Shown: positions 1-12,900 of the stretch, piece after piece
Numbering within the stretch: position 1 is the first letter of the stretch
Layout: every line of letters starts with the position of its first letter
The notes under the pieces: model-generated
What the model was told of the DNA's origin: nothing
Database searches by the model: none
The model's input: the letters and a program-made list of their open reading frames with translations, nothing else
Translations under genes and position numbers: made by a program
NCBI GenBank assembly: GCA_023627715.1
Contig: JAMAHW010000034.1
Coordinates: 186,001 to 250,000 of the forward strand
Origin: Periconia sp. R9002
Lineage: Eukaryota > Ascomycota > Dothideomycetes > Pleosporales > Periconiaceae
Length of the DNA stretch: 64,000 nucleotides
Direction: 5' to 3'

Positions 1-949
1 GTCATGGTCGGCAGTACCCCTTCGTCGATTGTCCCTGCCATGACCAACTTCGCTTGCCCCAAGAACTACTGCACTGCTTTGGCATCAGCTAGGAATTACG
101 TCGTGTGTTGTCCTTCGTATGTTTGACTTCAATTCCACCCCGCTCTTTAATCCGGAATCTCAACTCCAACAATACAAGAAAATAATATCGCAAGCGATGA
201 TAGACAATTACTAACACCAATTGCACAGGAACTACCAATTCCACCCACCAGACACCACTGTCGATTCTAACCGCCCCTTCTATGGCGGAACATGCTATAG
301 CGACATGACATCCGGCTCCAGCTATCCCGTTATCCAATACAACACCAACGCCGACACAGCCAGCACGCTCTTCCCGGTAACGACCACCAACGTGCAAGCG
401 TACGCCCACCCCATCGATGGTTTCGCCGCAACATCTCCCACCGCGCTCGGATGCTCTCCTTCCGCTTCCAAATCTTCTTCCTCATCAACTGCTTTGAAAG
501 TCGACACATCGAGCGCGCCTGCCTCAACCCCCTCCAATTCCGCTCTCCCCGCTGCATCCCCAATAGGCACATCTACCGGTACATCTCCCGGTGTGATTGC
601 AGGCGCAGTGGTCGCAAGTATCCTCGGCCTCGCCGCCATCATCGGCCTCGTCTTCTTCCTTCTCAGATACTATCGCAAGCACGATTCCTCGCCACCACCC
701 CCACCTCCAAAGGAACTTGGAACTGACCGTGGAGGCGCCATGCTCGCAGAGATGGGCGCATCCATGGGTGCCGCGACGCCTCACCAGCGCCAACTTGGCG
801 AGTGGGGCGACGAGAAGACTGCGTATGCGAGTACCGTGGGGCTTTCGGAGGTCCAGGCCAGGGAGGGGGTGTATGAGATGGCGGCTGAGCACGCCATTGA
901 GATGGATGCTACTGCTGGGAACCCGAAGTGGAGGGATGACAAGAAGTAG
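1..949 (+). CDS. Single-pass cell-surface protein with Cys-rich ectodomain (5' partial)
   Basis: The start lies outside the window. Exons are <1..116 and 229..949. The 112-nt intron starts GTATGT, has an ACTAAC branch point near 209-214, and ends CACAG. The join keeps phase (TC|G) and gives 278 visible residues. The first ~60 visible residues have several cysteines and look extracellular. Next comes a Ser/Thr/Pro-rich stalk, then one clear membrane helix (GVIAGAVVASILGLAAIIGL and following) with a basic RYYRK stop-transfer. The cytosolic tail has a run of six prolines and acidic stretches. This layout is typical of fungal WSC/MID2-like surface proteins and related SKG6-type membrane proteins. 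The ectodomain is not a WSC domain I can recognise, so the function is open: wall sensing is only a guess from the layout. TAG-type stop at 947-949. Confidence 0.75.
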
Positions 950-2098
950 AAGGGCGTTTTCTTGTTTCAAAAAGAAGAAGACATAGAGTTACGGAATCTC
1001 CACCACCCCCTCACGTCAAGAAGAACGTCAATAAGAAGGAAGACGGGAAGAAAGAACCCCCGTTCCAACGATTCCCTTTGTCAATTTTTGCATCTCGCTC
1101 TACTCGAGCCTCCTGCACCACCTTCTCACTTTTCCCTTTCGCGCTTTCGTTCGTTTCAGCACTCAATGCTTTTGCTTTGTCGATATGTTTATACCCTCAC
1201 CTTTATGTAGCTAGCTAGCTAGCAGCTTTGTTCTTTCCTTTACGTTAACTTACTTGTACTGAATTTTTTTCGATGCAATGTTTTAGCAGTCGTGTCATAC
1301 ATATATGAAAAGAGGGGATCGGGCAGAGGGACATCGTGATCTGGATCACCGGTGGCAAGGGAGAAGGTGACATAGCAGGGAAATGCAATATGTAGATAGT
1401 GTAGAAGGTCAAATACAGAAAGTTTATCTGTAACGGTCCTTCGATCATGTGTTTTTGCGTTGCGGTGTTGGTAGAGTAAATGTCGATATGGTAAGCATTT
1501 ATCATGCGAATATTTGTAACGTAAATACATGTATCTTGGAATAATTGTCTGGTTGCACCTTGCTTACGTATCAACGTAACCATAAAATGGTGGCGATACA
1601 TCGACGGCCGATGTCTCCCCAAACGCAAGTCCTTAGTTGGTCTCAGATGGTAGTATTTTTTTCGATTTACGAAGCATACTCAGATATACAAGACGTACGA
1701 CTACTATTATGAAAAACCAGAGATTTCGTTGAGTCTTTCTTCAGTCACTAAATCCTTGGATATCTACTTCTTCACTTTTTACGAAGGATCCCTTAATATC
1801 TCCACTCTCCGCGTATGCCTTCCTTCAACCACTACAATCTCCTCTTACCATCAATGAGAGTATTGACGAGGGTTCAAAATTTAGATTTTACATCAACCGC
1901 ATGTAGAATGTACGTTGAGAATTTGTTGAACAGTGTTTTTGAAATTGAAAGTCCGAGTAACACCCTGTCCTAGGCCAGCTAAACAGTAATGTTTTTTTTT
2001 CCAATTTTTCTTTCCAAGTTCATGAAATCGTTTTTGTCGTTATAATTCTATTTTCCGTGCAAAGAAATTGAAAAAGATGGCGCTAAGCAAAATGTAAA
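950..2098. other. Intergenic region between convergent genes
   Basis: This stretch holds the 3' flanks of the surface-protein gene and the NLR gene. There is a short CTAG run (TAGCTAGCTAGCTAGC) near 1208-1223 and AT-rich sequence from about 1650. I see no convincing coding exon: the ORFs here are short and have no recognisable protein features. Confidence 0.6.
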
Positions 2099-5000
2099 CT
2101 ATTCGAAAAATGTAAATAAGAAAGGCCGTTCATCCCCTTTCCACCGTTCCCAAGAAGATTCATCTTTTTCCTCCATTTTTACAAACTCCCGAATATCATC
2201 TACATATTCGCCCATCCACTTCACCGATCGGAGCGTGGGGCCCTCGAAGCGATGTTCACCCGCCATCGGGTGAGCTTGTTTATAAAGGGCCAAGGCATCG
2301 TCGTATCGACCCATTAGTCGCATGGTTTCTGCTAGCGTGTGGATCGCGTTCCACGTTTCGCCGCACCTACTTCCATAGCGTTCCTTTGTCTTCTCGACGG
2401 CTTGTTTTCCGACTGTTTCGGCTTCTTCGAAGCGGCCTTGTTTAGCAAGCACGGCGCCTAAACACCGCAGGTGGGTTATGTTTGGCGACTTTTGGGACCC
2501 ATCAGTCGTACAATCCTCCGTCATTAGTTGCCGAAATAACCCTTCGGCTTCTCCGTAATGACCCGTGCAAGCCAAAAGAGTAGCCAGCTGGTCAGTTGTT
2601 CGGTCCACTGCATCTGGATCGACCGAGCTCGATTGTGCCTGAATCTCCATAATTGTTCGCACTAGGCTCATAGCTTCCTCGAATTTCGACTGCATCGTGA
2701 GCACAACGACAAGAGTATCGATGTCTTCAATAGCATTCTCATCCCAGGGTTTTGGTTTTGAATCCAATTTGTCGCGCCAGACAGATTCTGCCTCCACGTA
2801 GTTGCCTTGTAGTATCAGTTGCGTATCCCTAGGAAGTTTGGGGGTCTGATCTGTCACGGGAAGCAAATTTTTGTTGACCTCGCCTGAATATATATTATTC
2901 AAAGCCTTGGCTTCGTCCATCTTCCACTGTTTTTTGAGAGCCTCAATAAGTGACATAAGACTCCAAAGTGTGTCCCCGTGGTTTGAGCCTAACACTTTCT
3001 GTCGTCCTAACCAAGCCATTCGCCAGAAAGTCTCGGATTCTTCCACTTTCCCTTGTAAGTCCAGGGTAGAACCAAGCTGTTGATATCCTAGAAGGGTGTC
3101 CTCATGCTCTGGCCCCACAAGCTTTTCGAGAAAACGTATCGCGAAGCGGTTGAAAAACTCTCCCTCGGCGGGTAGACCACAATTCCTCAAGAAAGACGCC
3201 ACTCGCAGCATCAGTTTCAGCCATACGTGCAAGGTGTCTTTATCTGATGGAGTGCAATTCATTGCACGCATAGCGTGTGGGAACAAGTTCTCGCACTCTT
3301 GCACATGGAATTCGTCTTGCTCTGGATATCTGGCTCCCAGGAGAATGATATATCTTGTACTCCATAGATCGAGTTCTTGATGTATATCGAGCCACTTATG
3401 AGTTGCGAGGTGAACAAGACGATGCAATGCAAAACTTTGTCCATCTGCCGTAACTTTCACCAGCGAAAAATTAATAAGCATGACACAGTCATCAAGGAAT
3501 GTCGAAGATATCGTTTTGGCTTTGGAAGATTCGGGATTGGCATAGTCGTGGGGATGTAGAGCTCGGACGATGCTTCTCCATAATTTGCGTAGGATCGCTC
3601 CTCGTATGCGCGTCTTGTCATTTCCATGTGTATATTCGTCATATTGTCCTACGAGAAGCGATTTTTCAATTTTCTGCCAATGGAAAAGGCACATTAGCGA
3701 CAGCAGTCGAGCTGCAGATGTACGAAAGCGGCGCACATACTCAAAAGTTAGGTGCCACGTCGCTATCACAGAATGAGATCTTCTTATCTCCCTGTGGGAC
3801 TCGGTCATACTTGAACTTAGCAATTCGGTCGTCTTCTGATCGCTCTTCTCCAGATCTTCAATATAAGTGGAAATGGTAACAAGGGGTTCCCTTTGACTGA
3901 TGTATGCTGCTGCTTGTGAAATGGCGAGAGGCATGTATCCGAGAAGTTTTATCAGCTTCAGTTTGTCGGACTCTGTGTGGGCACCTTTGAGCTTGATGGT
4001 TAAAAGCTTCATGGCTTCCTCTTCCGTCATCTCTTGTAACTGAATGTAGTAGTTGGCATTGCCGGTCAGATCGAATGCAACATCTTTGGCCCTTGACGTG
4101 ATGAGAATGGTGCCGAGGGAAGATTTTGGAAGGAAATCCCGGACCTGAAGAGCGGCAGAGTCAGGACTGGTAGTCTGCGCCTGAGATTCTTGTAGACCAG
4201 GCGGTAGGGGGGCTGTGAAAACAGATATGTCATCCGCGTTGTCGATGATCATTACCCAGCGTCCATTTGCTTCCTCGCAAAGCCAATTGTATACAATCTT
4301 AAAAATAAGAGTTCCCTTTTCATCCCATCCCGGTAAACGTAATGCTTGGGCAATTTTCCGAAAATCGTTCTCAAGGTTTGCGGTGCTTATAGCATGCACC
4401 CAAAAAACCCATGCGTCTGGAAAAACCTCTCGTGTTCGGTATGCGTACTCGATTGCTATCTGCGATTTCCTTTGATACAGGCACCTGTTAGTCCGTTTTC
4501 TCAGAGTAAAGAATGCAACCAACTTACCCGACACCGCCTAAGCCGACAAGTGCAAGTCTTTGTGGGCCATGGGGCTTGTGGGTTAGGGCAATGATCTGGT
4601 CGAGTGCATCCCTGTGGACATGATCTGTATCGCGATGAAAAGGTCTATTGACAAAGGTCGGTTTCGGAGGGGCTGGAGCTACAGGGCCATGTCAGTGTTG
4701 GCAATGGTAGGTCGAGTAGCAGAAGGATGGTTTGCAGTTATATGCGTACTTCTGTCCGATGTGCTTTCTTAAATCAAATGCATACATATCAGTGTGCTCG
4801 CTCGCTCGATCAATGTTTGCCTGAATGGCACCCGACCAAAGAAGTATGAAGAAAGTGGGATGAGTCGACTTACCAGCAGCGCCCTTGTTTCGCGCCGAGG
4901 CAATGCCCTGATGTGATATCACGTCCAAATAGTTTCTTATTGCACGCTCCGCCCTCTGAATCTTTTTGTCATATTTAAGGCTCCGCACAACCTTTCGAAG

Positions 5001-5327
5001 CATCTCTATAGATTTTTCGTCATCTTCAGGTAGGATTTCGGCAAGGACTCGCTCTAAAAACGAAATCTGGGTCCTACACTCATTGAGAATTGGGGCGATC
5101 GCTTGTCTAGCAGTGTCCGATAGGCGGCCATCATCCACCGCAACTCTAGTCTCGCGAACCACTTCAATAAATGCTGGAAGGAGAAGACTGATCTCCAACA
5201 AAGCTCCTGGTATTGCACCTGTTTTTTCCCTGTAATCATTCAAGCGTTTGGCTACTTTGGCGGCAGCATCGATGAGCTGAACGAAGCTTGAAACGGCAGC
5301 GACAGTTTCGAGGCCAGTCAGCACCAT
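2099..5327 (-). CDS. NLR/STAND protein: SesA-like N-terminal domain, NB-ARC, TPR repeats
   Basis: Exons (minus strand) are 5327..4874, 4678..4528 and 4469..2099, giving 991 aa with phases 1 and 2 kept. Residues ~1-150 are helical (GLETVAAVSSFVQLIDAAAK) and resemble the SesA/NACHT_N domain found before nucleotide-binding domains in fungal STAND proteins. The second intron (58 nt) cuts the Walker A loop: GLGGVG|K|SQIA is rebuilt exactly on splicing. Walker B is WVMIIDNADD, followed by sensor ILITSR and a GxP-type LGYMPLAISQAAAYI. The second half carries degenerate TPRs with family-typical phrases such as LGSTLDLQGK and VLAKQGRFEEAETVGKQAV. Family role: intracellular surveillance, allorecognition and cell death. 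The target is unknown. It lies 386 bp downstream of YKT6 on the same strand. I see no frame break. Confidence 0.88.
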
Positions 5328-5713
5328 CGGGGGCGAATCAAGAACGAAGGAGGTATGCCCAAAGGTAGGTTATAACGCCGCACAAAAAGAAGAGTAATAC
5401 CATCTTAGGTGAGATGGGGAAGGGGAGGTGTATTTGAAGGCTGGGGGTCGGGCGGTTCTGAGCTGCAGGGAGGCGGCACAGCCAGGGTGAGCGTGCTGTG
5501 ATAGGCGATTAATCGAGACATCGGATTTGACGGCGGTTACTTGACAGAAGGCATGAAAGGTGGAGCAAGACTACTTATAGCGCAACACGCACCATCATTA
5601 TTCAACAGACTAAAGTGCTAAACTGACAACGCATTTGGTATGTAAGAAATGCTCAATTACTAACGTCAAAAAAGAGAGACATGAGGCGTGTAAAATCGAG
5701 GAGTGAAAGAAAT
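5328..5713. other. Spacer between YKT6 3' end and NLR start
   Basis: A 386-bp region, presumably with the NLR promoter and the YKT6 3' UTR. I see no ORF of note and no repeats. The short spacing puts the two genes head-to-tail. Confidence 0.6.
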
Positions 5714-6522
5714 TCACATGACTGTGCAGCAAGAATTCTGTTTCTTCGCCTGAGTGTAGAACATCTTACTCTGAGCACTCAAGTTGTCGCTCTTGGCCAC
5801 CAAGTTGTCAACCTTCTCTCCGCGTTCCAGAACCGCTTCGAGATTTTTGCGCATGAAAACCTTCGTCTCGTCCAATTCCATTTGGATCCTTATGATGGCG
5901 TCTATATCCTCTGGCCTTTGGTATTTGACGATATATTCTTTGAGTTCAGGCAAAGCTAACGGCGGTGGGGAGCCTTTGGGACCAGGCTGAAGATTGGCGT
6001 AGGCGGATATGGGATATTTGGCGACGAATGCCTCTAGCAATTTGGAGAGGAGGGCCTGGGCGACTCGTTCGGGGTACTTCGGGTCGTGGACTGCGAAGCC
6101 ACATATGCCTCCTTGATAAGGCTGTACGGTGATATAGTACTCGAGGGGTTTGTCTTCTGTACACGAAGATATCAGTTACTGGCACCGTCGTAAACCACGC
6201 AAGATGTCAAGCCCAACGTACCATTCTGGACAAAGGTCTCCCCCCCTCTCCCTCCAGGTCGCTCAGCAAAAAGTCGAATGATGAAATCAATCTATTGTCC
6301 TCGTCAGCGCTCGCTCTGAACCGTCAGAAGGACCTCCGACGTACGAACTCAGAGTAGCCGGCCCTCTTGAAGTAATTGAGACTGCTTAAATCTTTCTCCG
6401 CGCACAACTCTACGGCAGGTTTGCTCGAGTTTTTCAGGATCTGTCCACAATAAGCGTTGTGAAATCGTCAAGGGTGGCGAGCAAGGGCAGAGGATGCGTA
6501 CACCGAGATAGAGGATAGGCAT
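5714..6522 (-). CDS. YKT6: v-SNARE Ykt6
   Basis: Exons (minus) are 6522..6502, 6440..6345, 6291..6222 and 6156..5714, giving 209 aa; all joins keep phase. Residues 1-~125 form the longin domain (MPILYLG, then ILKNSSKPAVELCAEKDLS, then IDFIIRLFAERPGG, then EDKPLEYYITVQPYQGG). The R-SNARE coiled coil follows: DIDAIIRIQMELDETKVFMR with the zero-layer arginine region LERGEKVDNLVAKSDNLSAQ. The C-terminus is SCCTVM: one palmitoylated and one farnesylated cysteine (CaaX) in this family, which has no membrane helix. Ykt6 acts in ER-Golgi, endosomal, vacuolar and autophagosome fusion. The first exon is only 21 nt, so gene finders may miss it. It is divergent from SLH1 and tandem with the NLR gene behind it. 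Confidence 0.96.
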
Positions 6523-6925
6523 GGTTCCGGCGGAACTGAGATCAGACGTGCGTATTTGCGGAAGCTGGGATGTGATGGAAATATTCAGGTGAGGTGCGAG
6601 GTGGTGCAAAGAAGCGGAGAGGGAATGCCACGGCCCAAGGTAAGTGAGTGTACCAGTTAATGGTATGTGAAGCAATTGCTGTCAGATGGAGCCGGCCATA
6701 CAGCGGCAACAGGAGCGGGCTGGTGTTGACTGGGATAGCGAGCCGATTACGTTCACGTGGCGGTGCTATCTCCGCCCGCTGATGTAATCTATGGTGGCCC
6801 ACCACATCCAATTTAGATGAGAAAAGGAAGAACACACTGTCATAACATATCTGGCTGTGTGCCTATTCAAACATTCGTCGTAGGGTTCATACCTATTGTA
6901 CAACAAAGCAAACGAAATTGTTGCC
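6523..6925. promoter_or_regulatory. Divergent promoter region YKT6 / SLH1
   Basis: A 403-bp gap between two outward-facing starts, so it must hold both promoters. I see no clear TATA box. CACGTGG at about 6754-6760 is an E-box-like word on both strands, but no factor can be assigned from this alone. Confidence 0.5.
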
Positions 6926-9900
6926 ATGCCTGAAGATAGTAGTCCGACTGTACTGGAAGACGCCCAAGCCCAATGGCTGCAACGCGTCGACGCTATGCGC
7001 AAAGCCATCGCTGAGCTTAAACTGCCGCCTGATCTTGAACGCATGACTGCCTATGGCCAAGATCTGGATATTGATGACGACGACCTCTCTGGAACGGCAA
7101 GTGGTGAAGATATCTGGGATGTTATTAGCGATGAATACGAAGATGGATACAGTAGCGACCAACTCGACCAACTCGACCAACTCGACCATCAGGATCATGA
7201 TAATGCACCCGTATTCGACCAGCAGTGGTTGGCAGAGAGATGTGCCCTCGTGGCCCAGCGAGGATCAGGCCTGGATGCCATAGCACTCAAGGACCAAATC
7301 TTGGCCGTATTGGCTAGTGACAGCAACGATGAGGAGCTGCAGATGATGTTGGCAGACATGGTGGGTTATGAAGAGTTAGATCTCGTCACTGATCTCATCT
7401 CCCACCGAAAAGATGTTACACAAGCACTGCACGAGCCACCCCCTAGGAATGGTGCTTTGATAGACCGCCTCCATTCCAGAGCGGAACGTGAGGAAGCTCT
7501 TCGACGACAGGATTGGGAGCACAAACATGCCAATTTAGCGCCAGCCCTTGATCGGAAGGGCCCTCAATATCCCCACGTCTATCGTACGCATGAGGCAGGA
7601 AACAAATTGTCTTCCTACGGGAAGAAATACGCGCTGCCACCAAATCATACCCACTATGATGACAACGTCTACGAAGAGTATGCCATTCCAGCTGCCCCCG
7701 TTGGCACTATTGGGGCGGGGCGTAAGCTGGTTGAAATTAAAGACTTGGATGGGCTCTGTCAGCGCACATTCAAAGGCTACAAGTCTTTGAATCGTATGCA
7801 GAGTCTAGTCTATCCGGTTGCCTACCAGACCAGCGAGAATATGTTGATATGCGCCCCTACCGGTGCTGGTAAAACAGATGCAGCCATGCTCACAATTCTC
7901 AACACCGTGGCCAAGTACATTACTCCAAATCCTATCGAAGAGCCAGGCGCCACCGAATTTGCTGTCCTCTCTGAAGATTTCAAGATCATTTATGTAGCAC
8001 CCATGAAAGCTCTAGCAGCCGAGATTACTGAGAAGCTGGGAAAGCGTCTCGCATGGCTGGGAATCAAAGCCCGTGAGCTCACAGGAGACATGCATCTGAC
8101 CAAAGCAGAAATCTTGGACACCCAAATTATCGTTACAACACCCGAGAAGTGGGACGTGGTGACCCGGAAGAGCACTGGAGACACGGAGCTTGTGCAAAAG
8201 GTCCGCCTTTTGATCATCGATGAAGTCCATATGCTGCATGATGAACGTGGTGCGGTCCTCGAGAGTTTGGTCGCCAGAACACAGCGCCAAGTCGAGAGCA
8301 CCCAGTCGCTCATTCGCATCGTTGGACTCTCCGCTACTCTCCCCAATTACGTAGACGTAGCCGATTTTCTCAGGGTCAACAAGATGGCCGGTCTATTTTA
8401 CTTTGATGCTTCATTTCGCCCAGTCCCGTTAGAGCAGCATTTTATTGGAGCCAAAGGCAAAGCGAACAGCGCCAAATCACGGGAAAATTTGGAGAGAGTA
8501 GCGTTCGACAAAGTCAAGGAAATGCTTGAACGCGGTCACCAGATTATGGTGTTTGTGCATTCACGAAAGGATACGGTCAAAACCGCGCGGACACTGTTTG
8601 AAAAGGCAACGGAAGAACAATGCACCGATCTCTTTGATCCGAGCCAACATCCAAAGTACGATTCTGCAGTTCGCGACATGAAGCAATCCAAAGGGAGAGA
8701 ACTGCGTGAATTGCTCAACAAGGGTATGGGCACCCACCACGCTGGTATGCCTCGTTCAGACCGAAACCTTGTAGAACGACTTTTTGGAGAGGGCGTTATC
8801 AAAGTCCTATGTTGCACAGCGACCCTAGCCTGGGGTGTCAACTTGCCTGCTGCCGCTGTTCTTATCAAAGGTACCCAAGTTTATAGCGCTCAGGATGGAA
8901 AATTTGTCGATCTCGGAATACTTGATGTGCTCCAGATTTTTGGTCGTGCAGGTAGACCTCAATTCCAAGATACAGGAATCGGCTTCATCTGTACTACGCA
9001 CGACAGGCTTGATCACTACATGAAGGCGGTGACGGAGCAACAGCCCATTGAATCTAGATTTTCAGCCAAATTGGTGGATAACCTCAACGCTGAGATTTCG
9101 CTTGGTACAGTAACAACCGTGCAGGAAGCTGTACAGTGGCTGGGGTACTCTTATCTATTTGTGCGCATGCAGAAGAGCCCCTTGGCCTACGGTATTGAGT
9201 GGGCTGAGATTCGAGATGACCCCCAACTCGTGCAACGACGACGAAAGCTCATTATCGACGCTGCGCGAACGCTGCAAAAAAGTCAGATGATCATATTCAA
9301 CGAAACCACAGAGGACTTACGTGCCAAGGATGTTGGCCGCATTGCCAGCCAATTTTATGTTCAGCAATCCAGTATCGAAATCTTCAATACCATGATGAAT
9401 CCGCAGGCTTCTGATGCAGACGCTATGGCAATGGTCAGCATGAGTGGAGAATTTGACCAGATCCAATCCCGCGAGACCGAACAGAAGGAACTTTCTGCTC
9501 TCCAGGACGAAGGATACGTAGTCACTGAAGTCAAAGGCGGAGTGGGTACACCACACGGAAAAACCAACGTCCTTTTGCAAGCTCACATCTCGCGAGCAAG
9601 GCTGGAAGACTTCACACTTGTTTCCGATACTAATTACATTACTCAAAATGCTACCCGTATCGCACGCGCGCTCTTTATGATTGCGCTAAACCGGCGCTGG
9701 GGGTATCAATGTCTGGTTCTCCTTAGTTTGTGTCAGTCTATTGAACGTCAAGTATGGGCAATCGAGCACCCTCTACACCAGTTTGATCTGCCCCAGCCAG
9801 TCTTACGCCAGCTTGACCAAAAGTATACTTCAATCGAAGCACTACGCGATATGGAACCTGCCGAGATCGGGCAATTGGTGCACAATAACAAGATGGGAAA

Positions 9901-12900
9901 TGTGATCTCACGCTTGCTAGACAATTTCCCTACTCTGAGTATTGAGAGTGAAATTGCTCCTCTCAATAGAGATGTCCTTCGTATCCGCCTATGGCTTACA
10001 CCAGACTTCAAATGGAATGATCGACACCACGGGACCTCTGAGCCTTTTTGGATCTGGGTGGAGAATTCAGAGACCTCCGAAATCTTCCACTATGAATATT
10101 TCATACTGTCACGCAAGCGGCTCCACGATGAACATGAGCTCAATTTCACCATCCCACTGTCAGATCCTCTTCCCTCGCAGATATACGTGCGAGCTGTCTC
10201 CGATAGATGGCTAGGAGCTGAAACTGTGCACCCAATTTCATTCCAACATTTGATTCGGCCAGATACTGAAAGCGTGTACACCGACTTGCTGAACCTCCAG
10301 CCCTTACCGATCGCTGCGCTCAAGAATCCTCTCTTGGAAGAGCTCTACGGACAGCGCTTTCAATATTTCAACCCGATGCAAACCCAAATATTCCACTGTT
10401 TATATCACACACCTGCAAATGTTCTTCTTGGATCTCCGACAGGAAGTGGTAAGACAGTAGCAGCTGAGTTGGCAATGTGGTGGGCTTTTCGTGAAAAGCC
10501 CGGGTCCAAAGTCGTCTATATTGCACCCATGAAAGCACTTGTGCGGGAACGAGTACAAGATTGGGGCAAACGTCTCGCAGGCCCAATGGGCTTGAAGCTT
10601 GTCGAGTTGACTGGTGATAACACACCTGACACACGTACCATTCGGGATGCTGACATTATCATTACAACCCCGGAGAAATGGGATGGTATCAGTAGAAGCT
10701 GGCAGACACGTGGATATGTCCGACAAGTCAGTCTTGTCATAATTGACGAGATCCATCTGCTTGGTGGTGACCGTGGCCCTATTTTGGAGATTATTGTATC
10801 GAGAATGAACTATATTGCTTCGCAAAGCAAGGGTTCTGTTCGACTTCTCGGTATGTCTACAGCCTGCGCCAATGCCAGCGATCTTGGCAATTGGCTTGGT
10901 GTGAAAGAAGGTTTGTTCAACTTCCGTCATTCGGTTCGCCCCGTACCGTTGGAAATCTTTATCGATGGATTCCCAGAACAACGCGGCTTCTGTCCGCTCA
11001 TGCAATCCATGAATCGGCCAACGTTCCTCGCGATCAAGCAGCATTCTCCAGAAAAGCCGGTGATTGTTTTTGTGGCTTCGCGTCGTCAGACACGTCTCAC
11101 TGCACGAGATCTGATCAACTTTTGCGGCATGGAAGATAATCCCCGCCGATTCTTACACATGTCTGAAGACGATCTGGCGCTCAATCTTGACCGAGTCAAA
11201 GATGATGCATTACGCGAAGCTCTTAGCTTTGGTATTGGGTTACATCATGCTGGTCTTGTAGAGACTGATCGTTCCTTGTCAGAAGAGCTCTTTGCCAACA
11301 ATAAAATTCAAATACTTGTTGCCACCAGTACCCTTGCCTGGGGTGTCAATCTTCCAGCTCATCTAGTCGTGGTCAAAGGCACGCAATTTTTCGACGCAAA
11401 ACTTGAAGGTTACAAAGACATGGATCTTACTGATGTCCTTCAAATGCTCGGTCGAGCCGGTCGTCCTCAGTTCGACTCTTCCGGTATTGCTAGAATCTTT
11501 ACCCAGGATTCGAAGAAGGAATTCTATAAACACTTCTTACACACTGGCTTTCCCGTGGAATCTTCTCTACACAAAGTGCTGGACAACCATCTTGGCGCAG
11601 AAATCTCCGCTGGCACTATAGCCACGAAGCAAGACGCTCTCGATTACCTGACCTGGACATTCTTCTTCCGCCGCCTACACAAGAATCCTTCATTCTACGG
11701 TCTCGAGATCTCAGCCGAAGAGCATAATACCATTGCTGCTCAAACCATGGCAAACGACTACATGATCAATCTCGTGGAAGCATCCCTAAATGATCTCGCC
11801 GAATCATCCTGCATCGAACTTGTTGGCACCGGCGACATCGACGCAACCCCGTTGGGCAAGATCATGAGCTACTACTACCTGAGCCACAAAACCATTCGAT
11901 ATCTTGTGAAGCACGCCAAACGTTCAGCAACGTTTGCTGATGTCCTATCATGGGTCTCGCACGCCACCGAATACGACGAGCTCCCTGTGCGTCACAATGA
12001 AGATCTCATCAACGCGGAGCTCTCCAAAAACCTTCCCATTCCCGCTGATGACTTTGGTCTTCCTATGTGGGACCCACATGTGAAATCTTTCCTTCTTCTC
12101 CAAGCGCACTTTTCACGCATCGACCTCCCCATCTCAGATTACGTCGGTGACCAAAACAGTGTGCTCGATCAGAGCATCCGTATTGTTCAGGCCTCCATAG
12201 ATGTACTTACTGAACTTGGTTACCTTAGCAGTTGTGAAATGATGATCACGCTCCTCCAGGCCATCAAATCCGCGCGCTGGCCCACTGATGGAGCCCTCTC
12301 GCTCTTTCCAGGAGTTAGCCCCGAACTCGAAACCAAGCGCCTCCAGCACGCCAAGGCATTCCCCAAAACCCTCGTGGAAGCCTCCACAGCGTCTGTCCCT
12401 CTTCTCGAAAAAGCAGCAAAATTCGCGGGCATTTCGAACGCAGCCGCTTTCAAACGTTTCCTCGAACCCGTATCGCGCCTGCCCGTGCTGAAACTCAACC
12501 TACCCAATGTGAACGCAGTCAGCCTCACCGTCGGGCTAGAGCGAGCGAATGCAGCACGGGTGCAACAACAAGGGGGCGTCAGGATTTACGCGCCCAGGTA
12601 CCCCAAACCTCAGACAGAGGGTTTCTTTGTGATCATCTCGTACCAAGGGACAGACGAAATCATCGCATTAAAGCGCGTGGGGTGGAACGATCAGTCCAGA
12701 TCCAACAATAATTCCCACGCTAGCCGTGGCGGTCGCGGTCGTGGAGCTGGCGGTGGGAGTGGCGGCGGAAGAAACGCAACTGGCAATTCCCAGAAATTGC
12801 AGGCATCGGCAAAGATATCGCTTCCCGAGGAAGCGCAGGGCAAAAAGGTAGATGTTCGCGTGCTGAGCGATGCGTACCTGGGCATGAGCTGGAAGATTGA

